From assembly GCA_001770015.1 (NCBI GenBank), contig MEQB01000070.1, positions 1-64,000 on the forward strand: a stretch of DNA of 64,000 nucleotides, read 5' to 3'. This DNA is from Bdellovibrionales bacterium RIFOXYC1_FULL_37_79. GTDB taxonomy: Bacteria; Bdellovibrionota; Bacteriovoracia; Bacteriovoracales; Bacteriovoracaceae. Position numbers and translations under genes: made by a program. Shown here one piece after another: positions 32,978 through 42,447 of the stretch. The first letter of the stretch is position 1. Each line of letters begins with the position of its first letter. The notes below the pieces were generated by a model. The model worked only from the letters and a program-made list of their open reading frames with translations, was not told where the DNA came from and searched no databases.

Positions 32978-33711
32978 ATGTTTCTCCTTAAAAATAATTT
33001 TTGATAATAAATAAGAGCATTACGTGTATTATTTATCCCTACCCACATTCCCCCCAAGGAAATCCAGTTAAATAGCTTGATAGAAGTTTCTGGGTTAGCA
33101 TTTTCATGTTGATTAAAAAGAGGAACATGAATGGCCAGCACATCTTTTTGAATATCTTCCTTTTGAGTTACCAATATCACATTTAATTTCGAAGCATCAA
33201 AGCAATCAACCAAAGAAACTTTGATTGCATTTTCCTTGGCAAACAGCAGGGTTCGATCAATTTCACTTTGATAAATTAAAGAGTCAAATGTTTTATTAAA
33301 TACTATGCATATACTCTTTTCACTCTCTGATTTTTTTCTTTCTTTTAACAGATTAATAAAAGATACCACCTCCATATGTCTATCCGGGGCACAAGTTATA
33401 ACAGGAACCATAAATGGCATCTGTAATATAGAAAGGGTAGCGTCAAGTCCGGCCAGCGATGCGTTTATAGGCAATCCAATTACAGGTGTATCAACTTTAG
33501 AAGCCACAACTCCCGGAAGATGTGCCGCTAATCCAGCACCCGCAATGATTAAATCAAAGGCTTTGGTTTTGAGAAGCAAATCAAGTTCAATGGGGTTTCG
33601 ATGAGCAGAAAGGATATCAAACTGGATACTATGACTTTTTGATAAAACCGATACAAGTGGATCATAAACACGTTGATCAGATTTACTTCCAAAAACAATC
33701 AGAATATTCAT
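32974..33711 (-). CDS. purE: PurE with a second, degenerate PurE-like half
   Basis: A 245-residue N5-CAIR mutase or AIR carboxylase. The first ~130 residues are a normal PurE: G-S-K-S-D, S-A-H-R-N-P, G-A-G-L-A-A-H-L-P-G and P-V-I-G-L-P. The usual length is about 160. The remaining ~110 residues (I-C-I-V-F, then V-I-L-V-T, V-L-A-I-H-V-P-L and a final helix R-N-A-L-I-Y-Y-Q-K-L) follow the same strand/helix order but lack the substrate motifs. It looks like a tandem copy that lost catalysis. Coupled to purF and purC by ATGA overlaps. Confidence 0.9.
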   Translation of the reverse strand: MNILIVFGSKSDQRVYDPLVSVLSKSHSIQFDILSAHRNPIELDLLLKTKAFDLIIAGAGLAAHLPGVVASKVDTPVIGLPINASLAGLDATLSILQMPFMVPVITCAPDRHMEVVSFINLLKERKKSESEKSICIVFNKTFDSLIYQSEIDRTLLFAKENAIKVSLVDCFDASKLNVILVTQKEDIQKDVLAIHVPLFNQHENANPETSIKLFNWISLGGMWVGINNTRNALIYYQKLFLRRNI

Positions 33712-35198
33712 AGATATTCCCTTTGGGTTTTCATTTCATGGTTTCTTATTTCCTGAAAAATATTTTTATCATCAATCGGTGTGGGATAATCATTATTCAA
33801 GCAGGCTAAACAAAGATTTTCATGCTGGAGTGATAACTTAAGATCTTCAATTTCCAGATATATAACCTTATCCACACCAATGATCCTAGCAATCTCCTCT
33901 TCGGTTCGATTGGAGGCAATCAGCTCCCCCGTGGATGGAAAATCAACTCCATAAAAGCAAGGATATCGAAGAGGTGGACAAGTGCTAACCAGGGTTACGC
34001 TATGAGCACCGTAGCGTTTTAAAAGAGCAATGATTTTTTTCGAAGTGGTTCCGCGCACAATACTATCATCAACTAATAAAATATTTTTACCAAATATTTC
34101 GCTCTTTACCGGGCTCAATTTTTGTTCTACCGCCTGTTCTCTTTTTTGTTGATTGCCCAAAATAAAACTGCGATAAACATAACGATTTTTTATCAGAGCC
34201 TCGCGATAAGGCAGTTTTAATGTTTCAGCGATGGCTATCGCTGCGGTTCTGGAAGTATCTGGAACGGGAACCACCACATCTGGATTAATAATTTTCTGAT
34301 CAATTTCACGTTGAATTTTTTTGGCCAAAAACTTGCCCAAGTTTAGCCTGGAAGTATAAACACTCATTCCCTCCAATTCGCTTTCTACCCCAGAAAAATA
34401 AACCCATTCAAACATGCAATGACTATTTCTCGTTTCACTCTTTATAATTGTGTTATACATGTTTCCGTAATTATCGATAAATACAAATTCGCCCGGCTTA
34501 ACCTCTCTTTCATACTCATAACCTAAAATATTTAATGCAAGAGTTTCTGAGGCAAAACACCATGACGTCTCCAGAGAAGTTTCCTTCTTTCCAAGGACCA
34601 GTGGTCTAATTCCATGAGGATCTCGAAACGCAAAAAGTCCCATTCCGGAAACAATCCCCACCACTGAGTAGGCACCAATCAAAGTTTTATAAACCTCCTT
34701 TAATGCCTTAACTGCAATATCCAATTCAAATCCACGGGTTCCCATATTAATCATATGATGACACCACAAATTCAAAATCAACTCTATATCGTTATTAGAT
34801 AATAAGTGTGAGCCAGTTTCTTCTCGCAAAATTCTTTTAATACTGTAAAAATTCAAAATGTTCCCGTTATGAACCATACCAATTCCAAAAGGAATTCCAG
34901 TAACCATGGGCTGTATATTGGATTTGTGATCTGAACCAACGGTCACATATCTGGTATGACCGATGGAGAGATTACCTTTTAATTCTTCCAGTGTACCTTT
35001 ATCGAAAACACTTGAGACCAAACCTTTTCTTTTTTCCAGATGAAATTCCCTGCTAGTGTTATCGTAAGTCAATATCCCTGCCGAATCCTGCCCTCTATGC
35101 TGAAGAGTCAATAGACCACGATAAACATCATAAGAAGCATTATTGCTAGACCCGATAGAGGAAGGAAGAGTGTTTACGATCCCGATAATTCCACACAC
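33708..35198 (-). CDS. purF: Amidophosphoribosyltransferase (iron-sulfur type)
   Basis: A 496-residue enzyme for the first committed step (PRPP + glutamine to phosphoribosylamine). Met1 is followed by the nucleophile Cys2 (M-C-G-I-I-G-I), so no propeptide is removed beyond Met. The PRPP loop V-D-D-S-I-V-R-G-T-T is present. Cysteines in H-C-M-F-E, Y-P-C-F-Y-G-V-D and L-C-L-A-C match the four [4Fe-4S] ligands of the Bacillus-type enzyme, so this is the oxygen-sensitive cluster form. First gene of the operon, preceded by the palindromes at 35289-35326. Confidence 0.95.
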   Translation of the reverse strand: MCGIIGIVNTLPSSIGSSNNASYDVYRGLLTLQHRGQDSAGILTYDNTSREFHLEKRKGLVSSVFDKGTLEELKGNLSIGHTRYVTVGSDHKSNIQPMVTGIPFGIGMVHNGNILNFYSIKRILREETGSHLLSNNDIELILNLWCHHMINMGTRGFELDIAVKALKEVYKTLIGAYSVVGIVSGMGLFAFRDPHGIRPLVLGKKETSLETSWCFASETLALNILGYEYEREVKPGEFVFIDNYGNMYNTIIKSETRNSHCMFEWVYFSGVESELEGMSVYTSRLNLGKFLAKKIQREIDQKIINPDVVVPVPDTSRTAAIAIAETLKLPYREALIKNRYVYRSFILGNQQKREQAVEQKLSPVKSEIFGKNILLVDDSIVRGTTSKKIIALLKRYGAHSVTLVSTCPPLRYPCFYGVDFPSTGELIASNRTEEEIARIIGVDKVIYLEIEDLKLSLQHENLCLACLNNDYPTPIDDKNIFQEIRNHEMKTQREYL

Positions 35199-35288
35199 GT
35201 TGATTTCCTTTTTAAAATTATGAAAAAATTATTTTTGAACAGATGCAATTTGAGCGTAGTGGGAAAAACATGCTTTGGCTAGATAAAT

Positions 35289-35326
35289 ATTAGTAAAACT
35301 AATTAACTAAATTAGTTTTAACTAAT
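35289..35326. promoter_or_regulatory. Palindrome cluster upstream of the purine operon
   Basis: AAAACTAAT (35295-35303) and ATTAGTTTT (35311-35319) are perfect inverted arms with a 7-base centre, and ATTAGT (35289) and AACTAAT (35320-35326) add two more half-sites. The cluster lies about 90-130 bases before the purF start, over the likely promoter. It could be the operator for a purine repressor. No purine-riboswitch core is visible. Confidence 0.45.
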
Positions 35327-35379
35327 ATAAAATCCCGTCCTGATTGGTTGCCACTTATGACCTAGTACTAGGTTTAGCT

Positions 35380-38300
35380 TCAAGCAGCTTTTTTGAAATC
35401 ATATTTTTTTTTAGCTATAGGGACATCATTTTTCTCTAGCAGAGTCTTCTTTTTAACTTCAAGATCTTGAATTTCTGCCAGAAGCGTTGATTTACATGTT
35501 AAGGCTTTTTTAGCAACTTCTCTGCTATCTTCATCTATGGATTTTGCTTTCTCAATACGATTATTCAAAGCCGCCAGCATTTGTGACAATTCATCAATTT
35601 TTTTAGTCATAAAAACAACCTGTTCATCGTATTTAATCCCTTCTTCTTTTAACTCTGCTTGTTTTTTGACAATTTGATTTATCAATTCCTGATTTTTCAA
35701 AGAATGCAATTCAAATTCTTTCTGTTTTTGCTGTATTTGCATTGACTCCTTCTGACTTTTTTCTTTCAAACTATCAATAATTTGCTCTTGTTTTTTTTCT
35801 TCAAAAATCATACGAATTTTCTCCGCAACGGCATCTTCAATAAGCACACCTTGGATATTTAATTCCTCTTTAGATTTCATCTTTAGTTCCTCAAGTTTTG
35901 CCATTTCCAACTGCTGTTTTTTAATTTGAGACTCTTGATTTTGGATTTTATCGTCAAGTTCGCTTTGAATTTTATCTGCTTTTCTAATCATCTCCTGACA
36001 ATTATTTTCCAATTTTGAATTGACCACCAACCAGGACATTCTTTTGGTATCAAGTTTATCATACTGATTTTGCAAATCCTGATATTCTATTTTTTTCCCA
36101 TCAAGTTTATGCTGCAATTCTTGAATTTCCTGATTAATTTTTTTTGATATAAGCAGATTACACTCATTGCTATGTTCAACTTTTGAATTTTGTACGATCA
36201 GTTTTAGCTTTTTAAGTTCCAGCTCCTCAGTCGTTTTAGCAAGCCCCATGAGTTTTGTGTTTAAGACTTCATATACATTTTTTTCATGATCTATTTTAGT
36301 CTTAAGAACATCATAGCTGTGTTGGGTTTTTGATGTAGCCACAATCATCTTTAATCTTTCCATCTCAAGTAAATCTTTCTTTAACCCTAGTTTTTCTTTT
36401 TCCAGCGAAAGACGATTTATTTGCTCAAACAGTTCCCCGTGGGCCACATTTAATTTTTCCAAACTATTTATTTTATTTCTAGCCTGTTGTTCCATTCGTG
36501 AGACTGATACAATCGTTTTCCATCTTTTTAAATCAAGCTCCTCTGACTTATCATGCAAAGCCTGATGTTCTTTTTGGTATTGTCCTATTATCATACCGGC
36601 TTCTGCAATCTTGGCCTTTAGTTCATCGTCTGCTCCATCAACCTTGCTCTGAATCCAAAGCGTTTGTTTCTCGAGTTGCTTATTCAATTGTAATTGTTCA
36701 TCGTAGCGTTTTTTTTCGTTTTGAATAGACGCTTGAATCTCATCAATGCTTTGATGAGCAACCGTCTCCTTCACCTTAAGCACCGCCACCCTATTTTCCA
36801 AAGAAAAAAGATTTTTTTCATAATCCTTCAAAAATCTGTTTTTTTCATTCACCAATATATCATATTGACTTTTTTCCGCTTGATATAACTCCCAAACATC
36901 TTGCCATATGTTTTTATAAGCGCTTATTTGACGTTTCAAAACATCCGATTGATATTTTATTCGACTATTTAATTCTTGAACTTTTTGCGCTTTCACCTCA
37001 AATTCTTTTTCAAAAATGGCTACCGTCTGTTCCAGCTCCAAACTTTGTTCTTTTAGTTTCAAAATCCTTTGAGTTGTCTGCGTTTCTTCTGTTTCGACTT
37101 TTTGGAGAGCTTTATTGGCCTCATCAATCTGAGCATCAATTTTTGATTTTTTAACTAACAATTTTAATCTTTCACCGTCATGTAATTCATTCGTCTTGTT
37201 CATTTTTACAAGCCGATCAATTTCATCCTTTTCTTTCAACGCCAAAGTATCCACGGTGCTTTTGGCTTGTTTTATCTGATCAATCAGCTTTTTTTGATTA
37301 ATATCCAATCGCTCACAAGTAATTTTTGACTTTATTATTTGCTTTTCAACTTGATTGAATTCAGCGGTTTTACTTTGATAATTTTTCTTAAGTTGTCCCA
37401 GATCTGATTTTAAATTTACCAGTTCAGTTCTCTTTTGATTAATATTCTTTTGCAACCCAGCTTCTTTCGATTTAAATCTATCATTCACATGATTCAATTG
37501 ATTTTTTTTATTGACAAGATTTTGGTTAATTTCACCCAGTTTTTTTGCTGCCTCTAATTTGGTCTTACTTAAGTTTTGGGTATTGTTTCGCAAATCAATA
37601 TAATTTTTATGAAGTTTTTCAAATTCGTCACTAAAGTGATGATATCTATTTTCAAACTCCTCCACTTGATCTTTTTTTTCATTAATATGTCTTTCCATTT
37701 CTGCTTTGGTCTGGTTCAAGGTCTCAATATTGCATTTAAGTTCATCCGTAGCAGTCTGAATCAACCATTTATCTTTTTTGGCAACTTCCAGAGATTTGAT
37801 CACGTCACCCTTGATATTATTAAATTTTACAATTTCTTTTTGCAGGTCTTTTAACCGGTCTTCAAAACCAACAACTTCCGCTTGCTTCATCTTAAACATA
37901 TGATCTAGTTCATCAATTTTGGATTCATGAATCATTTTTTCATGATTAAGTTGCTGATTCAGCAGTTCCAAGTGCTCATGCTGTTTTTTTAATTGATTAA
38001 TTTCTTGCTGCAAATTATTTTTAATCTCAAGGCTTTTGGGGTTTGATGGATTGCTATTTTCATCCAGACTATCCGGATTGAAATTTTGCTTTAAAGCAAA
38101 AATCTCGCTTGCTTTTATCTCTTTTTGCCTTTCTAAAGCCTCAATTTCTTCCCTTAAGTGATTAGCCTTATTGATAAAATTTTCGGTGATACGGCTACCT
38201 TCCTCCAGCGAATTTCTAATTTGCTCCAACTCTTGATGCGCTTCTGAAATAAAACGCTGATGTTCATTTTTTTTGGCCACCAGGTTTTCAATATCACGGG

Positions 38301-38781
38301 ACAAATTATTTTTGAATTCTTCAGCCTGTTCAATTTCCTGCACAAGTACTGTCAATTTCTGATTAATTTCTTCAAATTCATTTTTAACCAGCTCCACTGA
38401 TTGCTCATCAGATCCCATTACGCATTTTTTTCTTGTATCGCAATCTATCACTTCTGACAAAATACTGAATTTCTTTTTTTTCAATGTTTCAAGTTTATTT
38501 AGCTCCTCGTGGTAACTGTTTTTTGCCTCAGCAATACTTTTCTCTATGGCACTTTTTTCTTTTAAGAGTTCACCCATGGCATCTTGGATTTGAAATGTTT
38601 CATGAACGGCAAACCCTATATCATTGGTATGTTTATTTTTCAAACTCTTTAGTTTATCTGTAAGAGAATCTGCAATATTAATCTGATCGCTAAAATCCGA
38701 TGACTGACTTGATTCCTCTTTTGGTTCATGTCCGCCAAAAAAATCTTCGACACATGTTTTCTTCTGAAGATTTGATTTCAT
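35380..38781 (-). CDS. Giant coiled-coil protein with heptad-length repeats
   Basis: An 1133-residue, nearly uninterrupted coiled coil (Lys/Glu/Gln/Leu-rich heptads from about 40 to 1100), with no signal peptide, membrane helix or ATPase motif, so it is not an SMC protein. A repeated signature, E-L-D-L-K-R-x-K-x-I-V-x-x-S-K, begins at residues 748, 804, 853 and 909; the spacings 56, 49 and 56 are all multiples of seven. The ends (N-term E-D-F-F-G-G; C-term Y-D-F-K-K-A-A) are short and non-coiled. It is probably a cytoplasmic filament or scaffold; Bdellovibrio has a coiled-coil, intermediate-filament-like protein (Ccrp), but orthology cannot be claimed by eye. Single gene with its own leader. 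Confidence 0.85.
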   Translation of the reverse strand: MKSNLQKKTCVEDFFGGHEPKEESSQSSDFSDQINIADSLTDKLKSLKNKHTNDIGFAVHETFQIQDAMGELLKEKSAIEKSIAEAKNSYHEELNKLETLKKKKFSILSEVIDCDTRKKCVMGSDEQSVELVKNEFEEINQKLTVLVQEIEQAEEFKNNLSRDIENLVAKKNEHQRFISEAHQELEQIRNSLEEGSRITENFINKANHLREEIEALERQKEIKASEIFALKQNFNPDSLDENSNPSNPKSLEIKNNLQQEINQLKKQHEHLELLNQQLNHEKMIHESKIDELDHMFKMKQAEVVGFEDRLKDLQKEIVKFNNIKGDVIKSLEVAKKDKWLIQTATDELKCNIETLNQTKAEMERHINEKKDQVEEFENRYHHFSDEFEKLHKNYIDLRNNTQNLSKTKLEAAKKLGEINQNLVNKKNQLNHVNDRFKSKEAGLQKNINQKRTELVNLKSDLGQLKKNYQSKTAEFNQVEKQIIKSKITCERLDINQKKLIDQIKQAKSTVDTLALKEKDEIDRLVKMNKTNELHDGERLKLLVKKSKIDAQIDEANKALQKVETEETQTTQRILKLKEQSLELEQTVAIFEKEFEVKAQKVQELNSRIKYQSDVLKRQISAYKNIWQDVWELYQAEKSQYDILVNEKNRFLKDYEKNLFSLENRVAVLKVKETVAHQSIDEIQASIQNEKKRYDEQLQLNKQLEKQTLWIQSKVDGADDELKAKIAEAGMIIGQYQKEHQALHDKSEELDLKRWKTIVSVSRMEQQARNKINSLEKLNVAHGELFEQINRLSLEKEKLGLKKDLLEMERLKMIVATSKTQHSYDVLKTKIDHEKNVYEVLNTKLMGLAKTTEELELKKLKLIVQNSKVEHSNECNLLISKKINQEIQELQHKLDGKKIEYQDLQNQYDKLDTKRMSWLVVNSKLENNCQEMIRKADKIQSELDDKIQNQESQIKKQQLEMAKLEELKMKSKEELNIQGVLIEDAVAEKIRMIFEEKKQEQIIDSLKEKSQKESMQIQQKQKEFELHSLKNQELINQIVKKQAELKEEGIKYDEQVVFMTKKIDELSQMLAALNNRIEKAKSIDEDSREVAKKALTCKSTLLAEIQDLEVKKKTLLEKNDVPIAKKKYDFKKAA

Positions 38782-39010
38782 GATAACTTCCTTACATTCA
38801 TGTGCTTTTTAAAATTAGCCTGATATTTCAAGCACATTCCCAACTTCGTATCGGTTATTGGCAAATTGTTTTTATTAAAACCTTTAATTATTTCAGACTT
38901 ACCGAAAGTAATCATTGGTCATAAAAATTAACAAGTTATATAATGATTTATTGGAGTGTTCGCTGTTATAATATCCGACTTTTTTAATATGTTTTAATTG
39001 AGGCTATAAA

Positions 39011-40066
39011 ATGAAAACAATTTTTTTCACTGGAGGCGGCAGCGGTGGACATGCCATCTCGGCAATCACCATCATTAATAAAATCAAACACAAACCCAAT
39101 CTAAAAATTCAATACATTGGCAGCTATGATGGTATTGAAAAAAAATTAGTGAATAATATTAACATTGAATATAAAGCCATTTTAACAGGCAAACTGCGCA
39201 GATACATATCATTTAAAAATTTAGTTGATATTTTCAAGGTCTTCCTTGCTATTTTTCAAGTGCTATTTTTCTTGATGTGTAAAAAAAACAAGGACTCCCT
39301 TTTATTTTCTACCGGAGGTTTTGTTTCTGTTCCTCCGGTCATTGCTGCCAGTCTATTAAAAATACCAGTATATGTGCATGAACAAACCAGTCGCATCGGA
39401 CTTGCCAACCTGATTGCCTCCAAGTTTGCTTTCAAGGTTTTTATTAGCTTTGAAGAAACAAAAAAATTTCTTCCCCCATCAAAAACTATCTTTTCCGGCT
39501 ATCCGGTCAGAGATGAATGCTATCAGGAAAATATTATTTTAGATAAAATTAAGGGTATAAAGTTAAAAGAAATTGAAAAACCGATCTTGTTTGTCACCGG
39601 AGGAGGAAATGGCTCTGACCTGGTAAATAGACTACTTGAAAAAAATTTGAATATTTTAAAACAAAAATTTTTTATTATTCATCAAGCAGGCATTAATCAT
39701 CTTGCCAAATATCAAAGATATGAAGATTCCGATTATATGGCAATTGATTTTGTTGATAATATTATTGATATTTTCAAACTCTCTTGCGTTGTAATCTCCC
39801 GATCTGGCGCAGGAACCGTAGCCGAAATGATTGCCTTGGGCAAACCCAGTATATTCATACCTTTAAAAATTGCCCAAAAAAATGAACAATACCATAATGC
39901 CATGGCAGCCCAAAAAATATTAGGTTCGATTGTCATTGAGGAAGATCGATTGAATGACGTGGATATTTTATCTGAAATAGATAAAATTTATAAAATTGCC
40001 AATACAAAAATAAAGACCAATCCTATCAGGGCCACCGATTTTATTATTGAACAGATATTGAGATAA
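39011..40066 (+). CDS. murG: UDP-GlcNAc--lipid I N-acetylglucosaminyltransferase
   Basis: A 351-residue GT-B glycosyltransferase that makes lipid II at the inner membrane. The N-terminal glycine loop is F-T-G-G-G-S-G-G-H, followed by S-T-G-G-F-V-S-V-P-P and V-H-E-Q-T-S-R-I-G. The UDP-GlcNAc site includes V-T-G-G-G-N-G, S-R-S-G-A-G-T-V-A-E and the Q-K-N-E-Q-Y-H-N-A stretch. Length is normal. It lies alone here, not in a dcw cluster with mur and fts genes, so a second murG elsewhere is possible. Confidence 0.9.
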   Translation: MKTIFFTGGGSGGHAISAITIINKIKHKPNLKIQYIGSYDGIEKKLVNNINIEYKAILTGKLRRYISFKNLVDIFKVFLAIFQVLFFLMCKKNKDSLLFSTGGFVSVPPVIAASLLKIPVYVHEQTSRIGLANLIASKFAFKVFISFEETKKFLPPSKTIFSGYPVRDECYQENIILDKIKGIKLKEIEKPILFVTGGGNGSDLVNRLLEKNLNILKQKFFIIHQAGINHLAKYQRYEDSDYMAIDFVDNIIDIFKLSCVVISRSGAGTVAEMIALGKPSIFIPLKIAQKNEQYHNAMAAQKILGSIVIEEDRLNDVDILSEIDKIYKIANTKIKTNPIRATDFIIEQILR

Positions 40067-40085
40067 TCATCTACCTATCTGCCTA

Positions 40086-42395
40086 CTATTTTTTATTGAT
40101 ATAAATTTTCTCAGTGGAATCAATTCTGGCCAACAGTCCATTAATTTCGTTTGCTTTTTCAGGATAAGCCATCAACGATTTTTTAGCAAACATTCGAGCA
40201 GCATCAAATTTTCCAAATCTTAAAAAGATTTCACTGGTATAAACTAAAGCAATTAAATTCGTTTTATCAACTTTAAGAGCTCTTTCAAAATGCACCAATG
40301 CCTGTTTAAAGTTGTCCGCTCCACCTTCTTTAAAAAGCATAAAACCCAACTGGCTTCTGACTATGGCATTATGGGGAAGATCTCTCAGCACCTCGATAGC
40401 ATATTTAATAGCTTCCTGGCTTCGACCTCTCGTCAATTCAGTTTTGACTTTGACCATATAATATTTTCCTGGGTCCCAAGAATGAACGGCACTCAAATCC
40501 AGATATCTATATATCTGATCCAAATGGTACTGGTCACCGGTCAGCACATAAAGAGCGTGATGTAAGTCTGCCATTTCTACATTATAAAAACTTTCCTTGG
40601 GATTATACTCGAGTGCCCGGGCAATCAGAGCATTGGCCTTGGTTAAGACATTCAAGGCAATTTGCTTATCCGCTGGATTAGTTGAACTAAGATATTTTAT
40701 TGAAGAATTTTTTGTTCTAAGGCCCATTCCATAAAAAGTATCTGCTTGATAAATAAGATATGATTGATAAACACTTAATGCCGCAAAAGGAATAAGAATG
40801 ATCATTATTATTTTTGTAGAAAAAATAATTTTTTGCTCATATAAGACGGCAGTGTCCTTATAAAAAAGCTCATATATCAAATAACTATAAGAGGCATATA
40901 AACCCACCATTACCGGGTTCGTCACATCGCTGTCAAAACTTGCCAGTGACCACACCAGGTAAGAAAAAAAGATGGTGAGAAACGTAATAACCAAATATTT
41001 ATCATTATTTTGAATGTGAGGACTGATAACCGCCTGTACTCCCTTTTTAAAAATCAGAACAAATATTGCAAGATAGGCCAAAAAAGCAAAAATGCCCTGA
41101 GTAGCTAACACTGTTAAATAGTTATTATGAGGACTATCATAGTTTGCCTTTGGCTCCGCTATTTCATTTTGCAAAGATTTATGAGGCATATAAGCTATCC
41201 TATACGTCCCTTCCCCAGTGCCAAAGAAAAAATGCTTTTTAATAACATGTATTGAGTCTCGAAGCAGATAATATCTGGGCAAATCTTCATAATGAAATAT
41301 GGAAAAATATTTACCTGCAAAACTATCCTTTGACGTATAAACATTAAGTGGAATAATAATCATCATAGTTAAAATAAAAATAATAACATAAATAAGCGTC
41401 GATATTTTCAGCCTAATGCCAGTCCAAATCTCTTGAAATTTAAAACACGAAATCATAATTGCATGGATAATCAATGCAACAGTTATGAGCAAGGGACTGT
41501 CACCTCTTTCCACTATCAGCGAATTAATGACTAATTGAAGAATAAATAAGGAGCCAACCATGGAGCTTATGATTACTTTTTCAAACTGTTGATTACCCTT
41601 ATGTACCCTGACATATAAAAAGGCAAAGAAAACAATGCTGGCCAAAATCGCAAGCCAATTGGCCCGTGACATACAAAATAACGTCGCCAATAAAATAAAA
41701 AACATGGTAACACCAGCACCAATCTTAATTGATCTTCGATTAGAAAAAAGTAAGTAATATATAGGAATTGGGAAAAGAAGGGAGACAATATTACCAAGTA
41801 AATTGGCATTTCCAGCGGTTGAAGGAACCCTGGAAAATTTTACATTAACCCAACTAAAAAAATCTAGACCAAAGAATTGCAAGGTTGCATATACACCAAT
41901 AATGAGCGCACAAACACAAAAAGAAAATAAAACAAAATCAATATCTGTTTTTTTATTCATAGAAAATGCCAGCGCAAAATAACTAAAAACAATTGTTAAA
42001 ATTCCCTGCAAACCGATATGGCGGGTATAAATTCCAATGAGACTGATCCATGGATCTATTCCTTGCAGGGTTGAAATGATAGTAAAAAAACCAAACAACA
42101 ACATGGGTACCGCTAAAAGCTTGACCTTCAGCAAATAAGTCTTGTCCCATTTGGTAATAATCTTGTGAAAACACCAGGCGATCAAAACGATCCCCAAGGA
42201 AAATTTAAAAACAAACCCTTTTGCCAGCGAAAAGGACTGATAAATACTTTTGCTAAAAACCAGTGGCGTCACCGAAATAATGATAATGATTGCAATGAAT
42301 ATCAAATTATCAAAAAATCCCCCCCCATCGGAAGTGTTTAATAATTGATTATTTTTCTCGGTTACTGCAATAGACTTATGTTTTTTATTATTCAT
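40086..42395 (-). CDS. O-antigen ligase/Wzy-type membrane protein with TPR tail
   Basis: A 769-residue protein with about twelve membrane helices (residues 25-550). A periplasmic loop carries the Wzy_C/O-antigen ligase signature D-S-P-H-N-N-Y-L-T-V-L-A-T-Q-G, and R-V-P-S-T-A-G-N-A-N-L-L-G lies earlier, both typical of polysaccharide ligases and polymerases. The last ~200 residues form tetratricopeptide helices (A-L-V-H-F-E-R-A-L-K-V-D). It is probably involved in lipopolysaccharide or glycan attachment. The acceptor cannot be told. Confidence 0.82.
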   Translation of the reverse strand: MNNKKHKSIAVTEKNNQLLNTSDGGGFFDNLIFIAIIIIISVTPLVFSKSIYQSFSLAKGFVFKFSLGIVLIAWCFHKIITKWDKTYLLKVKLLAVPMLLFGFFTIISTLQGIDPWISLIGIYTRHIGLQGILTIVFSYFALAFSMNKKTDIDFVLFSFCVCALIIGVYATLQFFGLDFFSWVNVKFSRVPSTAGNANLLGNIVSLLFPIPIYYLLFSNRRSIKIGAGVTMFFILLATLFCMSRANWLAILASIVFFAFLYVRVHKGNQQFEKVIISSMVGSLFILQLVINSLIVERGDSPLLITVALIIHAIMISCFKFQEIWTGIRLKISTLIYVIIFILTMMIIIPLNVYTSKDSFAGKYFSIFHYEDLPRYYLLRDSIHVIKKHFFFGTGEGTYRIAYMPHKSLQNEIAEPKANYDSPHNNYLTVLATQGIFAFLAYLAIFVLIFKKGVQAVISPHIQNNDKYLVITFLTIFFSYLVWSLASFDSDVTNPVMVGLYASYSYLIYELFYKDTAVLYEQKIIFSTKIIMIILIPFAALSVYQSYLIYQADTFYGMGLRTKNSSIKYLSSTNPADKQIALNVLTKANALIARALEYNPKESFYNVEMADLHHALYVLTGDQYHLDQIYRYLDLSAVHSWDPGKYYMVKVKTELTRGRSQEAIKYAIEVLRDLPHNAIVRSQLGFMLFKEGGADNFKQALVHFERALKVDKTNLIALVYTSEIFLRFGKFDAARMFAKKSLMAYPEKANEINGLLARIDSTEKIYINKK

Positions 42396-42447
42396 ATATT
42401 TCCCAAAGTTCGATATTAAAAAGATTCTACTCCATAAGTGATTTTAA

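Noticed and set aside
35199-35379. Purine riboswitch upstream of purF
   Set aside because: No three-helix core with the conserved loop sequences; only palindromes suited to a protein.
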